This document shows, piece by piece, positions 32,947 to 44,675 of a DNA stretch of 64,000 nucleotides. Positions within the stretch are counted from its first letter, which is position 1. Every line of letters starts with the position of its first letter. Made by a program: the position numbers and the translations under genes. The DNA lies in NCBI GenBank assembly GCA_015501595.1, contig JADNRX010000123.1, positions 1 to 64,000 of the forward strand. Direction: 5' to 3'. Origin of the DNA: Hymenopellis radicata. Its lineage: Eukaryota > Basidiomycota > Agaricomycetes > Agaricales > Physalacriaceae. The notes under the pieces were generated by a model. It searched no databases and was not told the DNA's origin. It saw only the letters and a program-made list of their open reading frames with translations.

Positions 32947-33399
32947 ACAGACTTTTCTCTCCCTTTGCGATCATATTCCGCTCAGGCCAACATCTCTGGC
33001 ACTTTTCAACGACAATGAAGAAAGGATATGAAAGCAAGGCATAATGTTGAAACATGATATGAAAGAGAAGGCATTATGAAAGGAAGCGTGATTAACACAT
33101 GTTTAAGACATCGCGGCATCATCATGCCAATTTCATTAAAGAGCTTATCTAGCAGTCGGCCGGTAGAGCTACGGCCACCGGCGCCATGCTACGATCATGT
33201 AGTGCCAGCTACCTGCATGCCTACTGCCACGGTGGCAGGTAAAATCTTACTGCCATGGATAATGCCACCTGTGTTTGGCGCCCGATCGCGAGCTCAAGAA
33301 CAAAGAAATTTCATTCGATCCTTTCGCTCTGGATGTCTGACAGCTTGTGAAGCAGATGAATCCTGGCATTTTACGACGGCTTGCTTGGAGTAGACAGAT

Positions 33400-34383
33400 T
33401 ACTCGACTTTGTACGAAGATTGTCACTTCACTCGCATGTACCTCTACCTCGAGTCCCGCTTTTCTCGCATCAAGCCGGGCACGCTCCCTGCTGGCGAGGC
33501 GTTCCTATGTCGCTGTACCTTGTGAGCCGAACATGAGTACTTGAACAATACTGAATGATTGGCATGTATGGAGGAATTACTTTCGTGGGACAGATTGCGC
33601 ATATCGTCAGTCCAAGGAAATGGATCGAGGCCGCCGAGTTTCGACCTGTTTCAACATCTGTTAGGCAGCGGATTATGCAAATTGAATGGCACGAGGTGAG
33701 CAAGTCGCGGATTGATCTCGTTTCTATATCTGATCCGGTGTGCTCAGATGCCGAACACAAGTTACCAGTCAATAGGTCACCGGTGCAAGATAAGGACAGT
33801 CATTGGTAGTTCCATGGCGTACAATCGAAAGTTAGAGGATCCGCGATGGAATGTTGCACTGGGACTCATTCAGAGTTTAGCAGTCAATCTCCCTCTTGGT
33901 CCCTGTACCTCATCGCGTACCTCGTTGTCGAATGTTGGTGCATCAGGTACTGCGCGCTGCCGACCGCTGGGCTAAGAAAACGCCACAGTCTCGTCTGGAC
34001 CTGGACTACCGTACGCCGAGCACAGCATCCACAGAATGCGACGCCCACGTCCTTGTATTCGCCACCTCCGAATTGTTCTAGGAGTGTAAATCGTGCATGA
34101 ATGTCTTTGCCACCAGTCTTTGTCGTTCCCTTTAACAGGCATAGAGGCTCGTCCAATCCGGTTTCCGCGAATTTCATCGCGCCGCTGCCTGACCTGCTAC
34201 GCCCTCCCAGCGACCCTGCCAGTCAAAGCTTACATCGTTGCTGGTAAAGGATTGCGTCGAAGAGAATCGTGTTGTCGGATCGCTCGCAGCGGTGCCCGTC
34301 ATGTCTCGTATGGTTAGCCGCCTCGCTCCCTCACTCTTCTCCACCAAGCTATTGCCTACCGAATACCGCAACGTAGCTCGGTC
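33400..34383. other. Region with short frames only
   Basis: Frames of 60-100 codons on both strands lack family resemblance or splice continuity. It may include the last part of the kinase relic up to about 33700. Confidence 0.4.
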
Positions 34384-35751
34384 TTAGCTCGAAAACCTAG
34401 CCTCCTTTAGAACATGAGCAAGCGCGATGTAGGAGGCTAGGTAAAGCTCGTCGAAAATTTGGCGTGAACATGTTTTGTAGTTGTTTGGCGGGTCGGATCA
34501 GGACGGTCCGACTTCCTATATACCATATATGGTCCTTTTGCTTTCCCTCTATCGCTCCGCATCGCTTCATGGCCGTAGGCGGCCTCAAATCATTGTTATA
34601 AACCATTACAACTCGCTTAACTCTCATGTCCACACCCATTTCTCTTTCTTCGATCGAAATCCGTCTGTCAAATATGTGTTCATCGACGAGATCCACACTT
34701 GACTGAGTTGACGTGTTTTCCAGAGGTGTTTCTCGCGCATGAGGGGTAGAAGACGATGCATTTGTTGACTGTAATCGAAATCGGCCTCGGGAACTAGGCG
34801 TACCCGTTTAATATGTACGCGAGAGTACGACCAAGGCTGAAGGCAAGAATTAATTACTATATACGGTAGTCCATCATATCGGACCGCTGTGACCCGGCGT
34901 GACGAAAATGTTCACGCCAAATTTTCGACGAGCTTTACCTAGCCCAAGGGGTACCCAAAAGCTTAATCCACAAATCTGACTGTTGAAAGTTGAGTGGCAG
35001 GACCCCAAGAACTCGGGTACCCACCACCACCAGTTTATGGTAATTTTTTGTACCTGTTCATGCGTTGCATCAAATGTTATTGCCTCCGCGCATCTAGTCC
35101 GATGGCGCGTCCTGGGCGCGTCCCCGCCGCTGCACAGATTGCGCTCTCGTGTAGCAAGCGCCACATTACTGTACTGCAGAGAGAACACATTTAGCAAATG
35201 ATATCAAGGATAATTGACCATGGAGCATTGCTCCGCTCATAAGTAACGGTGGACTAAGGTCTAATGTAAACGTCATACACTGAGCCGGTTGGGAGATATC
35301 GCTCAACGGCCATGTGCTTGTGATGAATGGGCAGTAAGACGCTGCGCGGCCGTCTTGAGAACTGCAGTATCAAGCGCGCGTACGCATCACGTCTCACTAT
35401 TGGGTCCGGTGCCCAATTCGGTCAAGAGGCGACAGACTTCATGAATTCCGCACATCCTTCGCTCCGCTGCACAAGAATTGATGATAACAGTACCGGGAAC
35501 TACATTTCTTTCCATTCTGAAGACATTGGCCAGGTAAAACATATTATTTTATGTGGTGTACACGAAGCAAACACGAAGTTACAAACTTTGCAGCAGAAAA
35601 CCTTCGTGGCTGTGTTTTTTAGGACCCCGAGAACTCGACTACCCACCCACCACCACCTAGTTGGCTGAGTCGATTAAAGTTCTGGGTACCCCTTGACCTA
35701 GCCTCCTACATCGCGCTTGCTCATGTTCTAAAGGAGGCTAGGTTACCTAGC
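34384..35751. mobile_element. 1.35-kb element, CCTAGCC inverted arms
   Basis: A 47-bp inverted repeat is perfect between 34396-34440 and 35697-35742 (CCTAGCCTCCTTTAGAACAT... and its complement). Inverted similarity continues inward (CAAGGGGTACCC at 34944-34956 and 35686-35698). TAGCTCGGTCT occurs directly on both outer sides (34374-34384 and 35752-35762), a likely 9-11-bp target duplication, which would suit a Mutator-like element. The exact outermost bases are not certain. No transposase. Confidence 0.65.
34441..34938. mobile_element. 498-bp MITE with CTAG target duplication, nested
   Basis: A perfect 31-bp TIR beginning GTAAAGCTCGTCGAAAATTT, flanked by CTAG at 34437-34440 and 34939-34942. 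It interrupts the left arm of the 34384-35751 element; the right arm reads through (GGCTAGGTCAAGGGG), showing the site without it. Confidence 0.82.
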
Positions 35752-36003
35752 TAGCTCGGTCTAGTAAAATTAGCCTTTGGCCCCGATCGTGTTTCTTGGA
35801 GAGCGGTTGGGCTCGCACTCGCGGACCGGGAAGGCGCGTTTAGACTTGATATTGATGAATAATGGAAATCGGGTATTGGCGTGATGTGTTTTTCAGGAGA
35901 CGTTTCGCAGGGGGTATGGAGAGATGCTACTACTTAAAGGCTAGTATGTTGGGATGAAAAGCTAACGCTCATCGTTACCCTACACGGAGCCCCAGTGTCA
36001 AGG

Positions 36004-36632
36004 ATGTTCTCCCCGGTCAAGGTCTTCACCGCAGCTCTAGCCCTGTGCACTGTTGCCGTTCAGGCTCAGCCGACCTTCACCAAGGTCTTTAGCGGGCTCC
36101 TGGGTTTCGATGATATGGCGACGATAGATGGTCCGTTCGGTGCAAGGGCGCTGTACACGTTCACCGGGTAGGCTTGCGTGTCTCGTCCGACATAACTCGA
36201 CTTATTTCAACGCGTGCTTAGTGGCAACCTTACGGACTCAAACACCGGCGCATTAGCTGGCACGTTCTTGACCGCGGGAGGAGGCGACCTCGGAATCGCG
36301 TCTATGAACAATGGGATGTTCTATGCGAACATTCGTGGGATCTTACAGTGGACGGACGGGACTTACGCGTACTTGGAGGCAGTGGGCAGCGGGGCGTTCA
36401 CTGGTACTGTCGCCAACACCTACCTGTGCGTGCCTCATGTCCCAGCGTCGACTGCATACTGACGTTGTGTAGCCACGTCGAGACCAACTCGTCGACGTAC
36501 TCTGGCCTCGAGACGCAGTTCTTGTTCATGGATATCAACGTGACAACAATGCCGAATGTCATTGGCATCTATGCTTTGGTGTGTTGGATGTTCTATCCAC
36601 CGTTGTGATACTAATTTGTTGTTAGAATTAGA
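36004..36632 (+). CDS. Secreted DUF3237-like protein
   Basis: Signal peptide MFSPVKVFTAALALCTVAVQA, then about 140 residues. Exons 36004-36167, 36222-36425 and 36473-36579, plus a final tiny exon (Asn-stop, 36627-36632) if the intron with branch-like TACTAAT is used; otherwise the frame ends at 36608. The body GTFLTAGGGDLGI, ILQWTDGTYAYLEAVGSG and HVETNSSTYSGLETQFLF follows the DUF3237 layout: a beta-barrel-like protein with G-GGD, a TDDG-like block and an ET...Y-L block. Function of the family is unknown. There are two potential N-glycosylation sites (NLT, NSS). Confidence 0.72.
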
Positions 36633-37157
36633 ACTCTGGCCAGGAATCTAGTTGGGGAAGGCGGCACTAGAAATGGCACGCAGAGAGAAACAAAGGCTCG
36701 GACTGTCCGTGACAGAGCCGATAATTTAATGTATTTATCTCAACATCCCGGCGACAGTCACTTTTTATTTTACATGTGGCATCTTAGCTTGTGCACCTAC
36801 GCGCATCCCACTTCGTAAATTTGAATTTCGTCTCTCAAAAAGGCTGGATTATAGTTTAAAGTTCTTTGGAGACGAGTGAGTGGCCACCGAGCGACACGAA
36901 GTATATACGCGAGTTGGGCGGCGGTGCTGAGCGGCGAGTCTATTTTGACGCGTGGACTTCGGTTCTCTGGTCCTTCTAACCTACCGAATCCGAACTCTTT
37001 GAGTCACTTAATTACATGTCTGATCTTCAAGACGCGTGGAGTACTCATTGAAAATGATGACACTCAGATGTAATCCGAGTCCGCAGTTCTGGCGACAAGT
37101 AAAGCCTTGTATCATGGCGTCGATTTGAATTGGGGACGAACGCACTGGTAAGTTCCG
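36633..37157. other. Intergenic
   Basis: No gene recognised; AT-rich just downstream of the secreted protein gene. Confidence 0.4.
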
Positions 37158-37718
37158 TAGGGCTTGGTTAGTATGGGTGTGTTTGTAAACAACGTTAGAA
37201 ACAGCCTGTTTTAAACAATATAAACCGACCAAGTGCTGAACACCCCCTGTTTTTAAGGTTTTTAATGATGGCCTACACGTGATGTGCCCGCCCACCGACG
37301 TGTCGGGATCGCGCCTCCGAGAAGGCTGAAAATAATCTAGGTGCAAAATTTGTTTCAGTATAACCCAGTATGTTGAGTGGAGTGAGGAGATTCAAGAGCA
37401 CTTCAGCTAGACTTCTGAGATTCCAAAGGTTGCCGGCGGTGGCGATCCCGGTGATTTACACTCCGCACAAGGCTTTGACACCTTCCATAGGCCTACAAAT
37501 CCCAGCCCAGGCTCGATTTACATGTTATAATGGATCTCATGCTCACTGGAGGGTGAAATCAATGAGTTTATGGCCGCTCGAGATGTGAATATTCGTGTCA
37601 CGTGGGACGGCTCGGGTAACTCGGCCAAGTGTTAAAAACCGCGTTAGAAACACCTATATCTCGACCAAATATTTGAAAACCGTTTGCATTAGCCAGAATC
37701 ATTATAAACCAAGCCCTA
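37158..37718. mobile_element. hAT-like MITE with perfect 8-bp target duplication
   Basis: A 561-bp element with termini TAGGGCTTGGTT and its complement, flanked by AAGTTCCG at 37150-37157 and 37719-37726 without mismatch. Both subterminal regions share CGTTAGAAACA and CGACCAA blocks. No transposase. An 8-bp duplication and TA-G-GG termini fit the hAT superfamily. Confidence 0.82.
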
Positions 37719-37788
37719 AAGTTCCGACGGGCGAAACCAGGGCCACGTGATCGAAACCTCCTTCACCACCAACTAGCAATCTCGCACC

Positions 37789-39552
37789 ATGCCCAGCACA
37801 GAGCCCTCGTTGTATTCGGAGGAATTCAACCCGTAAGAACGCTGTTGAAACCATCTAGGGTCTTGCTCATGTCTACCTAGGCCCAAAGCAAAGAAGGCAC
37901 CTGCCTCGTATGCTTTCCTTTCTCATCGAGCTATCTCTTGACATCTTAGCAGAGTAGTAGCTGCCTCCCAGGATGCCTATGGCCGTTGGTTTTCAGGCCC
38001 AGGTGTTAACCTGGCTATGCGATCTGATGCGACTATCCAAGAGATCCAGCAGGACATCAAAGTCCTGCTCGATCTCGTAGTTCCGGAGGAATGGAAGGTA
38101 CGTCGCCTTCTCGCCTTCTTCCTTCTATCATTTTCAACGATTTTCAGGACCCGACTCATCGTCCAGAGTCTGACAAGCAAGGAGCGGCGGATTTTCGCGA
38201 GGCTGTTGTCGGCGCAGCCACCACAACCCCCTTCAAAAGGTCAGACGGCACATCCCCATTCAAAGGGTCAGATGACAGAGACTCGCGCGCAATCCTGTGG
38301 TCTATGTCCCTCTTGGTCGCTCTGAGCCGGGCTGCTGAGTCAAGGGATGGCTGGATTGGCAAGAACGAGGTCACGTTTAGGCGCCACATGGACGCATTAG
38401 TCGCGGATGTCTTCGACGTTCAGTTCTTGATAGATGGCGAGCCCGAGTTCGGAGACGGAAATTTTTGCGTGGTGTACGTTGTTTTCTAGTGCATATACGA
38501 CCACTTATTTCTTTCTTGGCAGACATGAGGAACCCATTTGGCTGCAAGAAAATTACGTATCCACCAGCAAGGCCCATCCTGATGCTATCGTTGCTTATGG
38601 TCCCATCAATGCAGACGCGATTCACCGGCAGCTTCGCGACATACAGATGCCTACAGCCACCGACGCCAACCCCGCATCAACCACTGCCCGCACCCGCATT
38701 CCTCAACCACTGTCCCAGCAGATAGTCAACCTGTATTCCAACGTCCACTTCCAATACCGCCCCTCCACTGCTATTGGGCTCCTCTACCTCATCGCTGTAC
38801 TTTTTGAACACAAAACCTCGAAGCATCGATTCGAGCAATTGTGTATGGATTTCACAACAGCGCAACTACAACGCCGTGCTCTGCACTTGAAAGAGCGGAT
38901 TCTGTTTGGATTCGCCTTGGGTGACGATGGGGTATCTGTTTATGCATCCTTCTGGTCGAACGGGACCATTTGTGTATCGCAGAGCCCAGTCCATGTCTTC
39001 TCCTTCTCCAACAATATCCCACTTCAGGTATTGAGACTCTTTCTGTTTTTACGGCGACTTGCCAAGAAGATAGCACCCGATTTGAAGGAGGATGAACTGG
39101 CAATCATTTCGAGTGCAAAGGATATCGCTTCGGAGCTTGTGAAGGGTACAACTATTTGGCGAACCTCCCCCGGACCACCAGGACCCTCCCGTTCACGTTC
39201 ATCAGGATCAAATGGCCCATCTCCAAAACGACGAAGACTCACAGACACCGGAAACGCTACCGATGTTGCAGACACAAATACTCTCACCGCCCAAAATCTT
39301 TCTGGGTTCAATCAATGTGAAGGCACCGGAGGAGGTCTTATTGAGCATTGGGTTGCACGTGTTAAATTCGAGCTTGCAATGACTGGAGAGCCCTCATGCA
39401 TGATGGAGGATTTGGATGAAGAAGATCCCTGCATGGATGGTGAGGTATTAGTCCCTGCCCTCGAGGATGCCGAAGCTACATTTGAGATGTCGCCGAAGAA
39501 GGTTCAGCCTTTCTGCACCGCTATTCCCATCTCTCCACCACTGTCATGTTAA
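37789..39552 (+). CDS. Hypothetical protein, probably nuclear
   Basis: Five exons (37789-37832, 37881-37907, 37953-38097, 38148-38473, 38523-39552) join in frame into 523 residues, with consistent GT-AG borders and a 27-nt exon 2. Start MPSTEPSLYSEEFNP. The middle (ILWSMSLLVALSRAAES, PSTAIGLLYLIAVLF, ILFGFALGDDGVSVYASFW) looks like a folded alpha/beta domain. A classic basic NLS-like patch (SPKRRRL) lies in a Ser/Pro-rich linker near residue 405. The last 120 residues are acidic. I do not recognise the family. Layout resembles the N-terminal regions found near fungus-specific kinase-like genes, but no kinase motif is present. Confidence 0.7.
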
Positions 39553-40168
39553 CGACAAGACGAGGGCTATCCTTCCACCACCACCACCACCACCGTATCT
39601 GTACTCATATTCTCATCTCCAATGTGTTTAAGTGTAATAACTTGTGTTGTGGAATTGCTAGCTCTGCGACTCTGACTACGAATCCGTACTAAACTTGACC
39701 ACTCAAGAAAGACACGCTGCTTCATATGTCGAAAGCACGGTCATATCGCTCGAACTTCCGAACAGGATGATAATGATGGTGACTCTTCACTTGAGAACGA
39801 GTCAGTGAGCAACGATGAACACGTACCGTTTACATCATTGTCTTCAACGACGAGGAGAAGATTGATGGCCGAGGGCCGATGTTTCCTCTGTCGGAAATGA
39901 GGCGGTTTTGCAACTCTGTCGACAGTGAAGTAAACATTGAAGATGAATTTCAATGCTGAAGAGATCGATTCAACCGGCATTGAATTGGCCGATTGACCTT
40001 TGACCTCCTCCCCGCTGAAGGTGATTTCGTTCTTCGAGGCCGAGAAGGTACCCGAAACATTTTGTAAACTCAGAGTTCACGCGAAATTCGGAGTAATAAG
40101 GTGTTTCAAGTTCGTGTCGTGTAGTATGTAGTGATTTAATTACTTATATGTAAGTGATTGTAAGGAAG
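39553..40168. other. Convergent intergenic region
   Basis: 616 bp between converging genes, starting with a CCA trinucleotide run. No gene recognised. A run of weak frames on the minus strand is without homology. Confidence 0.4.
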
Positions 40169-41090
40169 TTAGTGTACATTGAAGTGTAAGACATCGAATC
40201 CCTCTCCGTAAGCTTCATCCCAATTAAAACTGCTATCTCGATTTTCCCTGCCAAAGGCTTCAATCAAGTGCGCAGCCTGCTCTTCGCCGTTAAGGACTAG
40301 CTTCGCATCCTCGGGAGTCTTTCCCGTGGCGCCCTGTCCCCAGATGCGCTGCAAATCCGGTGTGAGGTACGTCCCAATCCAACGGAACGTCAAACTGATT
40401 CGGTCCCCCCTCTCTTCCGCGTTCTTGAGATTCTCAGGTCTGTTATCCGTGTGTATCCCATGCACCCATACACGGTTGCTGTTCAGTCCCAGCACGAACA
40501 TGCTATTGTGCGGCAGCGGCACACGCTGAACCTTCTTCGGTCCTGCGTCGCGTTTTGTGCGTAAGAACATGGTACGCTGCGCGCCGAGCGAGACGTTGAC
40601 GATAGACGAGTCGCGCACGACATCGATGGTCTTGTCAGAGTGCTCAGAGATGTAGTCAGCACCAGAACGGTAGTGCTGTATCAAGACGTGGTTGACAGGG
40701 TGGTTTAGTGTGGCGGAGGCGCGTGCGGCAATGGCCGCGACGGTAGGAGTGAAGGGACGCAGTGGAGGAGATTCGTCTGCTGGATGGCGGTAAAGGGGTA
40801 TACTGCCGTCTGGCTCGACAACTCCTTGTACAGCTACGCGTCGCGGAACTTCGCCACCTTCGTGGAAGGTTGTATTAGGCATGTAACAACTGTGTGAGGA
40901 GAAGCCTACCCCGATGATACATAGTTGCCCATTCCACCTCGTTCTTCAGTTGCTCAAATGCGACGCCAGCGAGCTCATCGTCGAGAAGATGCTCGACTAG
41001 GTGTGTATCACCCTCCCCTATAATGTCCCCAATGCCAAGGATTGGACTATTAGATTGTCCTCGTTGGGTCTTTACTGGCGGTTGAGACAT
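40169..41090 (-). CDS. AlkB-like 2-oxoglutarate/Fe(II) dioxygenase
   Basis: An oxidative demethylase of nucleic acids (ALKBH2/3-like core). Exons 41090-40910 and 40857-40169, intron 52 nt, 289 residues, start MSQPPVKTQRGQ. The jelly-roll core shows the iron ligands HSD (DYISEHSDKT) and the distal His in RVWVHGI, with the 2-OG-binding Arg pair in DRISLTFRWIG. The preceding NHVLIQHYRSGADYI and NVSLGAQRTMFLR are typical of the family. It has a C-terminal extension of about 65 residues after the core. Frame is intact, so the gene is likely active in alkylation repair. Confidence 0.85.
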
Positions 41091-41450
41091 TTTGCTTGCT
41101 ATACAGACGGTGGGTGAGGTGTTTCTATATATTCGCCACACTAGATGATGAACGTAAGAGGCAGAATCTGATCAATGACTCATGATCTTGACTCGACTCG
41201 ATCGAACTCGCCCAGGCCAGACGTCGCGTAGAGTCATGAAGAAAATACGAGAAGGTTCCTCGAGAGCCTGAGGTCAATCGTGACACCGCTACCAATCCGC
41301 AGGCAGTCTTCAGCTAAACATAATAACGACATGATAATGGGTATCGTACACCGAGTTACTATAACAACGCTAACAGGAAGACAAGTGTCGCCGTCTACGT
41401 ATAAACTGATTGTATACAAAAGCCTGACGGCAGAATAAAAATCAGAGCCG
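41091..41450. other. Intergenic
   Basis: 360 bp upstream of the AlkB-like gene and downstream of the DUF6534 gene; no gene seen. Confidence 0.4.
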
Positions 41451-42925
41451 CTAATACAACGGAGCTACACTGTAATCGCGTGAGCAAACTCCATGACATG
41501 TACTCCTGTTCAAACACAGCTTACCTGTCAAGTGGGCGTTCATTTTGGAATCCGTCGACGGCATTCGGCCGTTGGCCCAGTCCGAGTCGTCATCCACATG
41601 TGTCTCGCGTGTTTTCGATACAGCGATGTTAAGGCTCTGGGCAGTTAACTGTTGCGCCCTCCGGTTCATGGCCTACTAATGATTAGCACATTATCCAGCG
41701 CCGAATTAGACTAGGAACGCGCACCTGAAGATCCACAGAATTGGTGCTGTACGAATTGTCAATCTCCCTCACTCTAATACGAGCATTAAGAGACTGGCGT
41801 TCCCAGGTTAGCATCTAAAAGTGTTTGCGGAAGGAGAATCCGTACTGTCATGAATGTGATCCTTTTGCGAAGTCAGTAGAGAACGAGGACGAGTGTAAAG
41901 AACAACTCACGTGTAGAAACGTCCAAGGTTCAAAGTGAACGCAGTGTGGATGTTGGTGCCTTCCTTCGTTTTCCCAATGACCAGAATCAGGATCTAAGGA
42001 GTCGGGGATCGGCGTTCTAGTAACAAGTACGCAGGCGGCAGTGTAGGCTTACCGTGCAAAGGGTCACCGGTATTGCGGACTGAAGCGAAACCTGGATGTA
42101 CCTTGACAGGATCTTGTTGGTGCCTTGAAGGATATGAGAACGCCGCCTTCGGTACTACTACGGCTACGACTCACGCTCGAACCCAGTTTTCCGCCGCCAG
42201 AGGTAGAAAACCATCAATGCACTGCAATTTTGTCGCCATCAGGCCATCGGTGCTAAACGGGGCAACAAAGTTCACGTACCTCAGGATAGTATCACAGGCC
42301 ACGTTCAGTGCAAGCCATGCATATCCCACACTCACAACGGTAGCACGAGCAACCACCGCCGCCTTGATTTGTAGCTGCACGGACGTCATGCAGCCAAGTA
42401 CTGCAGGGCCCAAAATAAGAATCACAAGTGCGCCATACAAAACCCAGCTCGTGGAGAATTTACGGATCCGATTGGCAAGAAAGAGCTGAACGGGGAGCGC
42501 GGACCTGCGTACCATGTGCTCTAATGAGTACGCTGCGCCAAGGAGATATGCGGGATACATACAGTGTGGAAAAGAGCGGCGATAGATTGATGTTCCATGG
42601 ACTAGTCGCCAGTACACCAAAATCCGAAAAGTGTACGATGACATACTCCCAAAGCGCAGTAACATTATTGATAGTGGCGAAAACATCCAGGATGCCCAAC
42701 CAAATGACAGTACAGCTAAGGGCGCTCGGGGGTGTCAGAACATACAAGGTACTGGGAACGATAGGGAACGCACACGATGATCTTACTGTCGTTAAATTTG
42801 GACGTGAAGTAGGTGATCTGCATCACCCCGCACACCGCCAGAAGGAAAGAGCTGCCGACGACGGCAAAGACGATAGGTCCTATGATCTCTCGAACGGCCA
42901 CCTTAAGATCGGACGGCTCTGCCAT
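41451..42925 (-). CDS. DUF6534-type multi-span membrane protein
   Basis: Start MAEPSDLKVAVREIIGP at 42925, then hydrophobic helices (IVFAVVGSSFLLAVCGVM; VIWLGILDVFATINNV; WVLYGALVILILGPAVLGC), NIHTAFTLNLGRFYT and a conserved-type C-terminal exon MLTWERQSLNARIRVREI followed by a soluble tail. About seven small exons with GT-AG borders (clear ones near 41670-41725, 41815-41910, 41993-42052, 42127-42171). The junction after the first exon (near 42720-42780) does not keep frame with an obvious intron and may hide a one-base error. The family is large and basidiomycete-specific with unknown function and a predicted seven-helix topology. Confidence 0.7.
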
Positions 42926-43431
42926 GGTAGGGAAGAGGGGATGGAGGAAGGAAGATATCAAGAGAAGAGTAAGTCATCTCCATTGCTTATAAGTACCTGC
43001 GTATAGCAGCCGGGATTAGCCAACTCCCACGGGAAACAGGCGAGTACCCCGGGAAATAGGCAAGTATACTATCTTCCTGATCTGGAGAGGACGGGAACCG
43101 ACCATCACGCATCATGGAACATGATGGAGACTCGGAGACTCGATGGCCAACAACTAGCCAATGATAGTCTCGGCGCGGGGGCACATGGTGGTCATAACAA
43201 AAGGGATTTTTCCCTCACTGCGTTTCGGCTCACGAGAGCGAACCACGAGAGGCCATCAGACACAGAGTGGACAATGTTTGCACCCGTTCCCAGTGGAAGT
43301 AAATTCGGTGTACAAAATCGGTGCACACATGTTCGAATACCATCATGAACATCAGAATGTGATCTGCAACCCTCATCAGTCAAGGATAGCATAATACAGT
43401 GTCCCATCTTACATACCCTGACTTTCCCATC
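42926..43431. promoter_or_regulatory. Divergent promoter region, DUF6534 / MBOAT
   Basis: 506 bp between head-to-head genes. A near-direct repeat of CGGGAAA(C/T)AGGC(A/G)AGTA occurs at 43030-43065. No TATA is obvious. Confidence 0.45.
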
Positions 43432-44675
43432 ATGGAGGAGCACAACACCTATGCGCGAGAAGTGTTCATTTTTGCAGTGACCTGCCTCGTCGGTTCACTT
43501 GTCGTGAAGCCATCCTTCCCACGTTGGATCTTCTTCATCGGCTCCCTTTCCATGACCTATCTTTACACGACGACATCAGGAAGCATGGGCTTCGACGTCG
43601 CCATCGCGCCGTGCGGCATCTGGTTCCTCCTCACGGCTTCAGATATGATACTCCTCTCGGAGCCTCAGCGCGAGTTTCGATGGGTGCGTCAAAAGCAGAC
43701 GGACATCGAGAACGCGCCCTTCGGCGTGCGCCTGAAGTGGGGCCTGCGTCTATTCTCGAGTATGCGCGGAGTTGGGTGGAATTTCGAGCCCAGGATCTTC
43801 CGTCCACGAGCGGCCCGGGGCGCGTCCCGGATCTCCTTCCTCGCGAAGCATGTGGGCGCGTTCTTTCTATGGCTTGTAGCGAGGGACATCGCGACACTGT
43901 ACGTGGGGCGGTCGCCGGCGTTCACAAAGGAGGGCATACCGCTTACGGGCCGTCCGTGGTATTGGAGACTGCCCGACACGTTTTTCAACGTGATGGCGAT
44001 CGAGTGCGGGGTAGTGCTGGTTCATAGCCTTGTCTGTCTGGTGTCGGTGACCTTGCATCTATCGCGCCCGGAGGACTGGACACATTCGTTTGGATATTGG
44101 GGCGACGCGTACACGATTCGTCGACTTTGGGGGTACGTTTCATCTCCGGAAAGGACACTGTCACATTCCTCATTGCATCTGCAGCCGAACATGGCACCAG
44201 CTACTGCGGAGGGTAAGGCAGAGTTCGCTTGGAAGACTGGGCTAACCGATTCTTCAAGTTTTTATCCGCGCATGGAAAATTCGTGTCACGACGCGTTCTT
44301 CATCTTCAACCCGGAACGAATGCCTCATCCTACGTCCAGCTGTATGTCGCCTTCTTCCTTTCCGGCGTTATACACTCGGTCTGCGAACCGATGAGTTACA
44401 TGAAGTGGTCGGAAGGACGCGACTTTCATTTTTTCCTCCTGCAGGCAGTGGCCATCACCCTGGAGGACGGTATCATCGCTATTGGGAAAAAACTCGGTGT
44501 TCGCCAAGGACGTGCTATCCACATCCTGGGCTATTTGTGGGTCGCGACGTGGTTCTACCACACATTGCCGATATGGTGGGAGCCCATGCGTAGAGTCGAC
44601 CTCTGGGATACGTACAGCGATACCGCGCTGCCTGCAGAGTGGTACGCCAGGCTCGCGGGTTTGGTTCGATGGTAG
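43432..44675 (+). CDS. Wax-synthase-like MBOAT O-acyltransferase
   Basis: A membrane enzyme that acylates hydroxyl groups of lipids or secondary metabolites. Exons 43432-44132, 44185-44212 (28 nt) and 44259-44675 give 381 residues. Start MEEHNTYAREVFIFAV; an earlier in-frame GTG is not a start. Several membrane helices (VFIFAVTCLVGSLVV, CGIWFLLTASDMILL, GVVLVHSLVCLVSVTLHL). The catalytic-type His is in YVAFFLSGVIHSV. GRTWHQLLRR spans the first splice and RRVLHLQPGT the third exon. Family members in Agaricomycetes acetylate terpenoids. A decayed paralogue lies at 55372-56456. Neighbours (P450, GST, FAD monooxygenase) make a metabolic context plausible but unproven. Confidence 0.8.

Larger units (their letters stand above)
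30538..33274. mobile_element. 2.7-kb non-autonomous element, CACAGGTGGC termini
   Basis: Inverted ends of about 50 bp: left CACAGGTGGCATTACCCATG, right end reverse complement CACAGGTGGCATTATCCATG, continuing with TTTTACCTGCCACCGTGGCA on both. TTT flanks both sides (30535-30537, 33275-33277). CAC termini and a 3-bp duplication recall CACTA-type elements; this is inference. The interior holds no transposase and a second element (30813-32043). Confidence 0.75.
30420..33390 (+). pseudogene. Kinase-like gene relic split by a transposon
   Basis: Left half 30430-30537 reads VDLIDFETAVPFPAESDG (the DFG-equivalent and following loop of the 20055 family). The matching C-lobe piece (ELKNKEISFDPFALDV, then a stop, then QLVKQM) begins at about 33280. 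The two halves are separated exactly by the element 30538-33274, with TTT on each side. Besides the insertion there is a one-base frame mismatch and a TGA where Trp or Tyr is expected. Sequence up to about 33550 could be the rest of the C-lobe. Confidence 0.65.

Noticed and set aside
37008..37346. Minus-strand frame of 112 codons near 37.1 kb
   Set aside because: It crosses the border of the hAT-like MITE, so it cannot be an ancestral gene.
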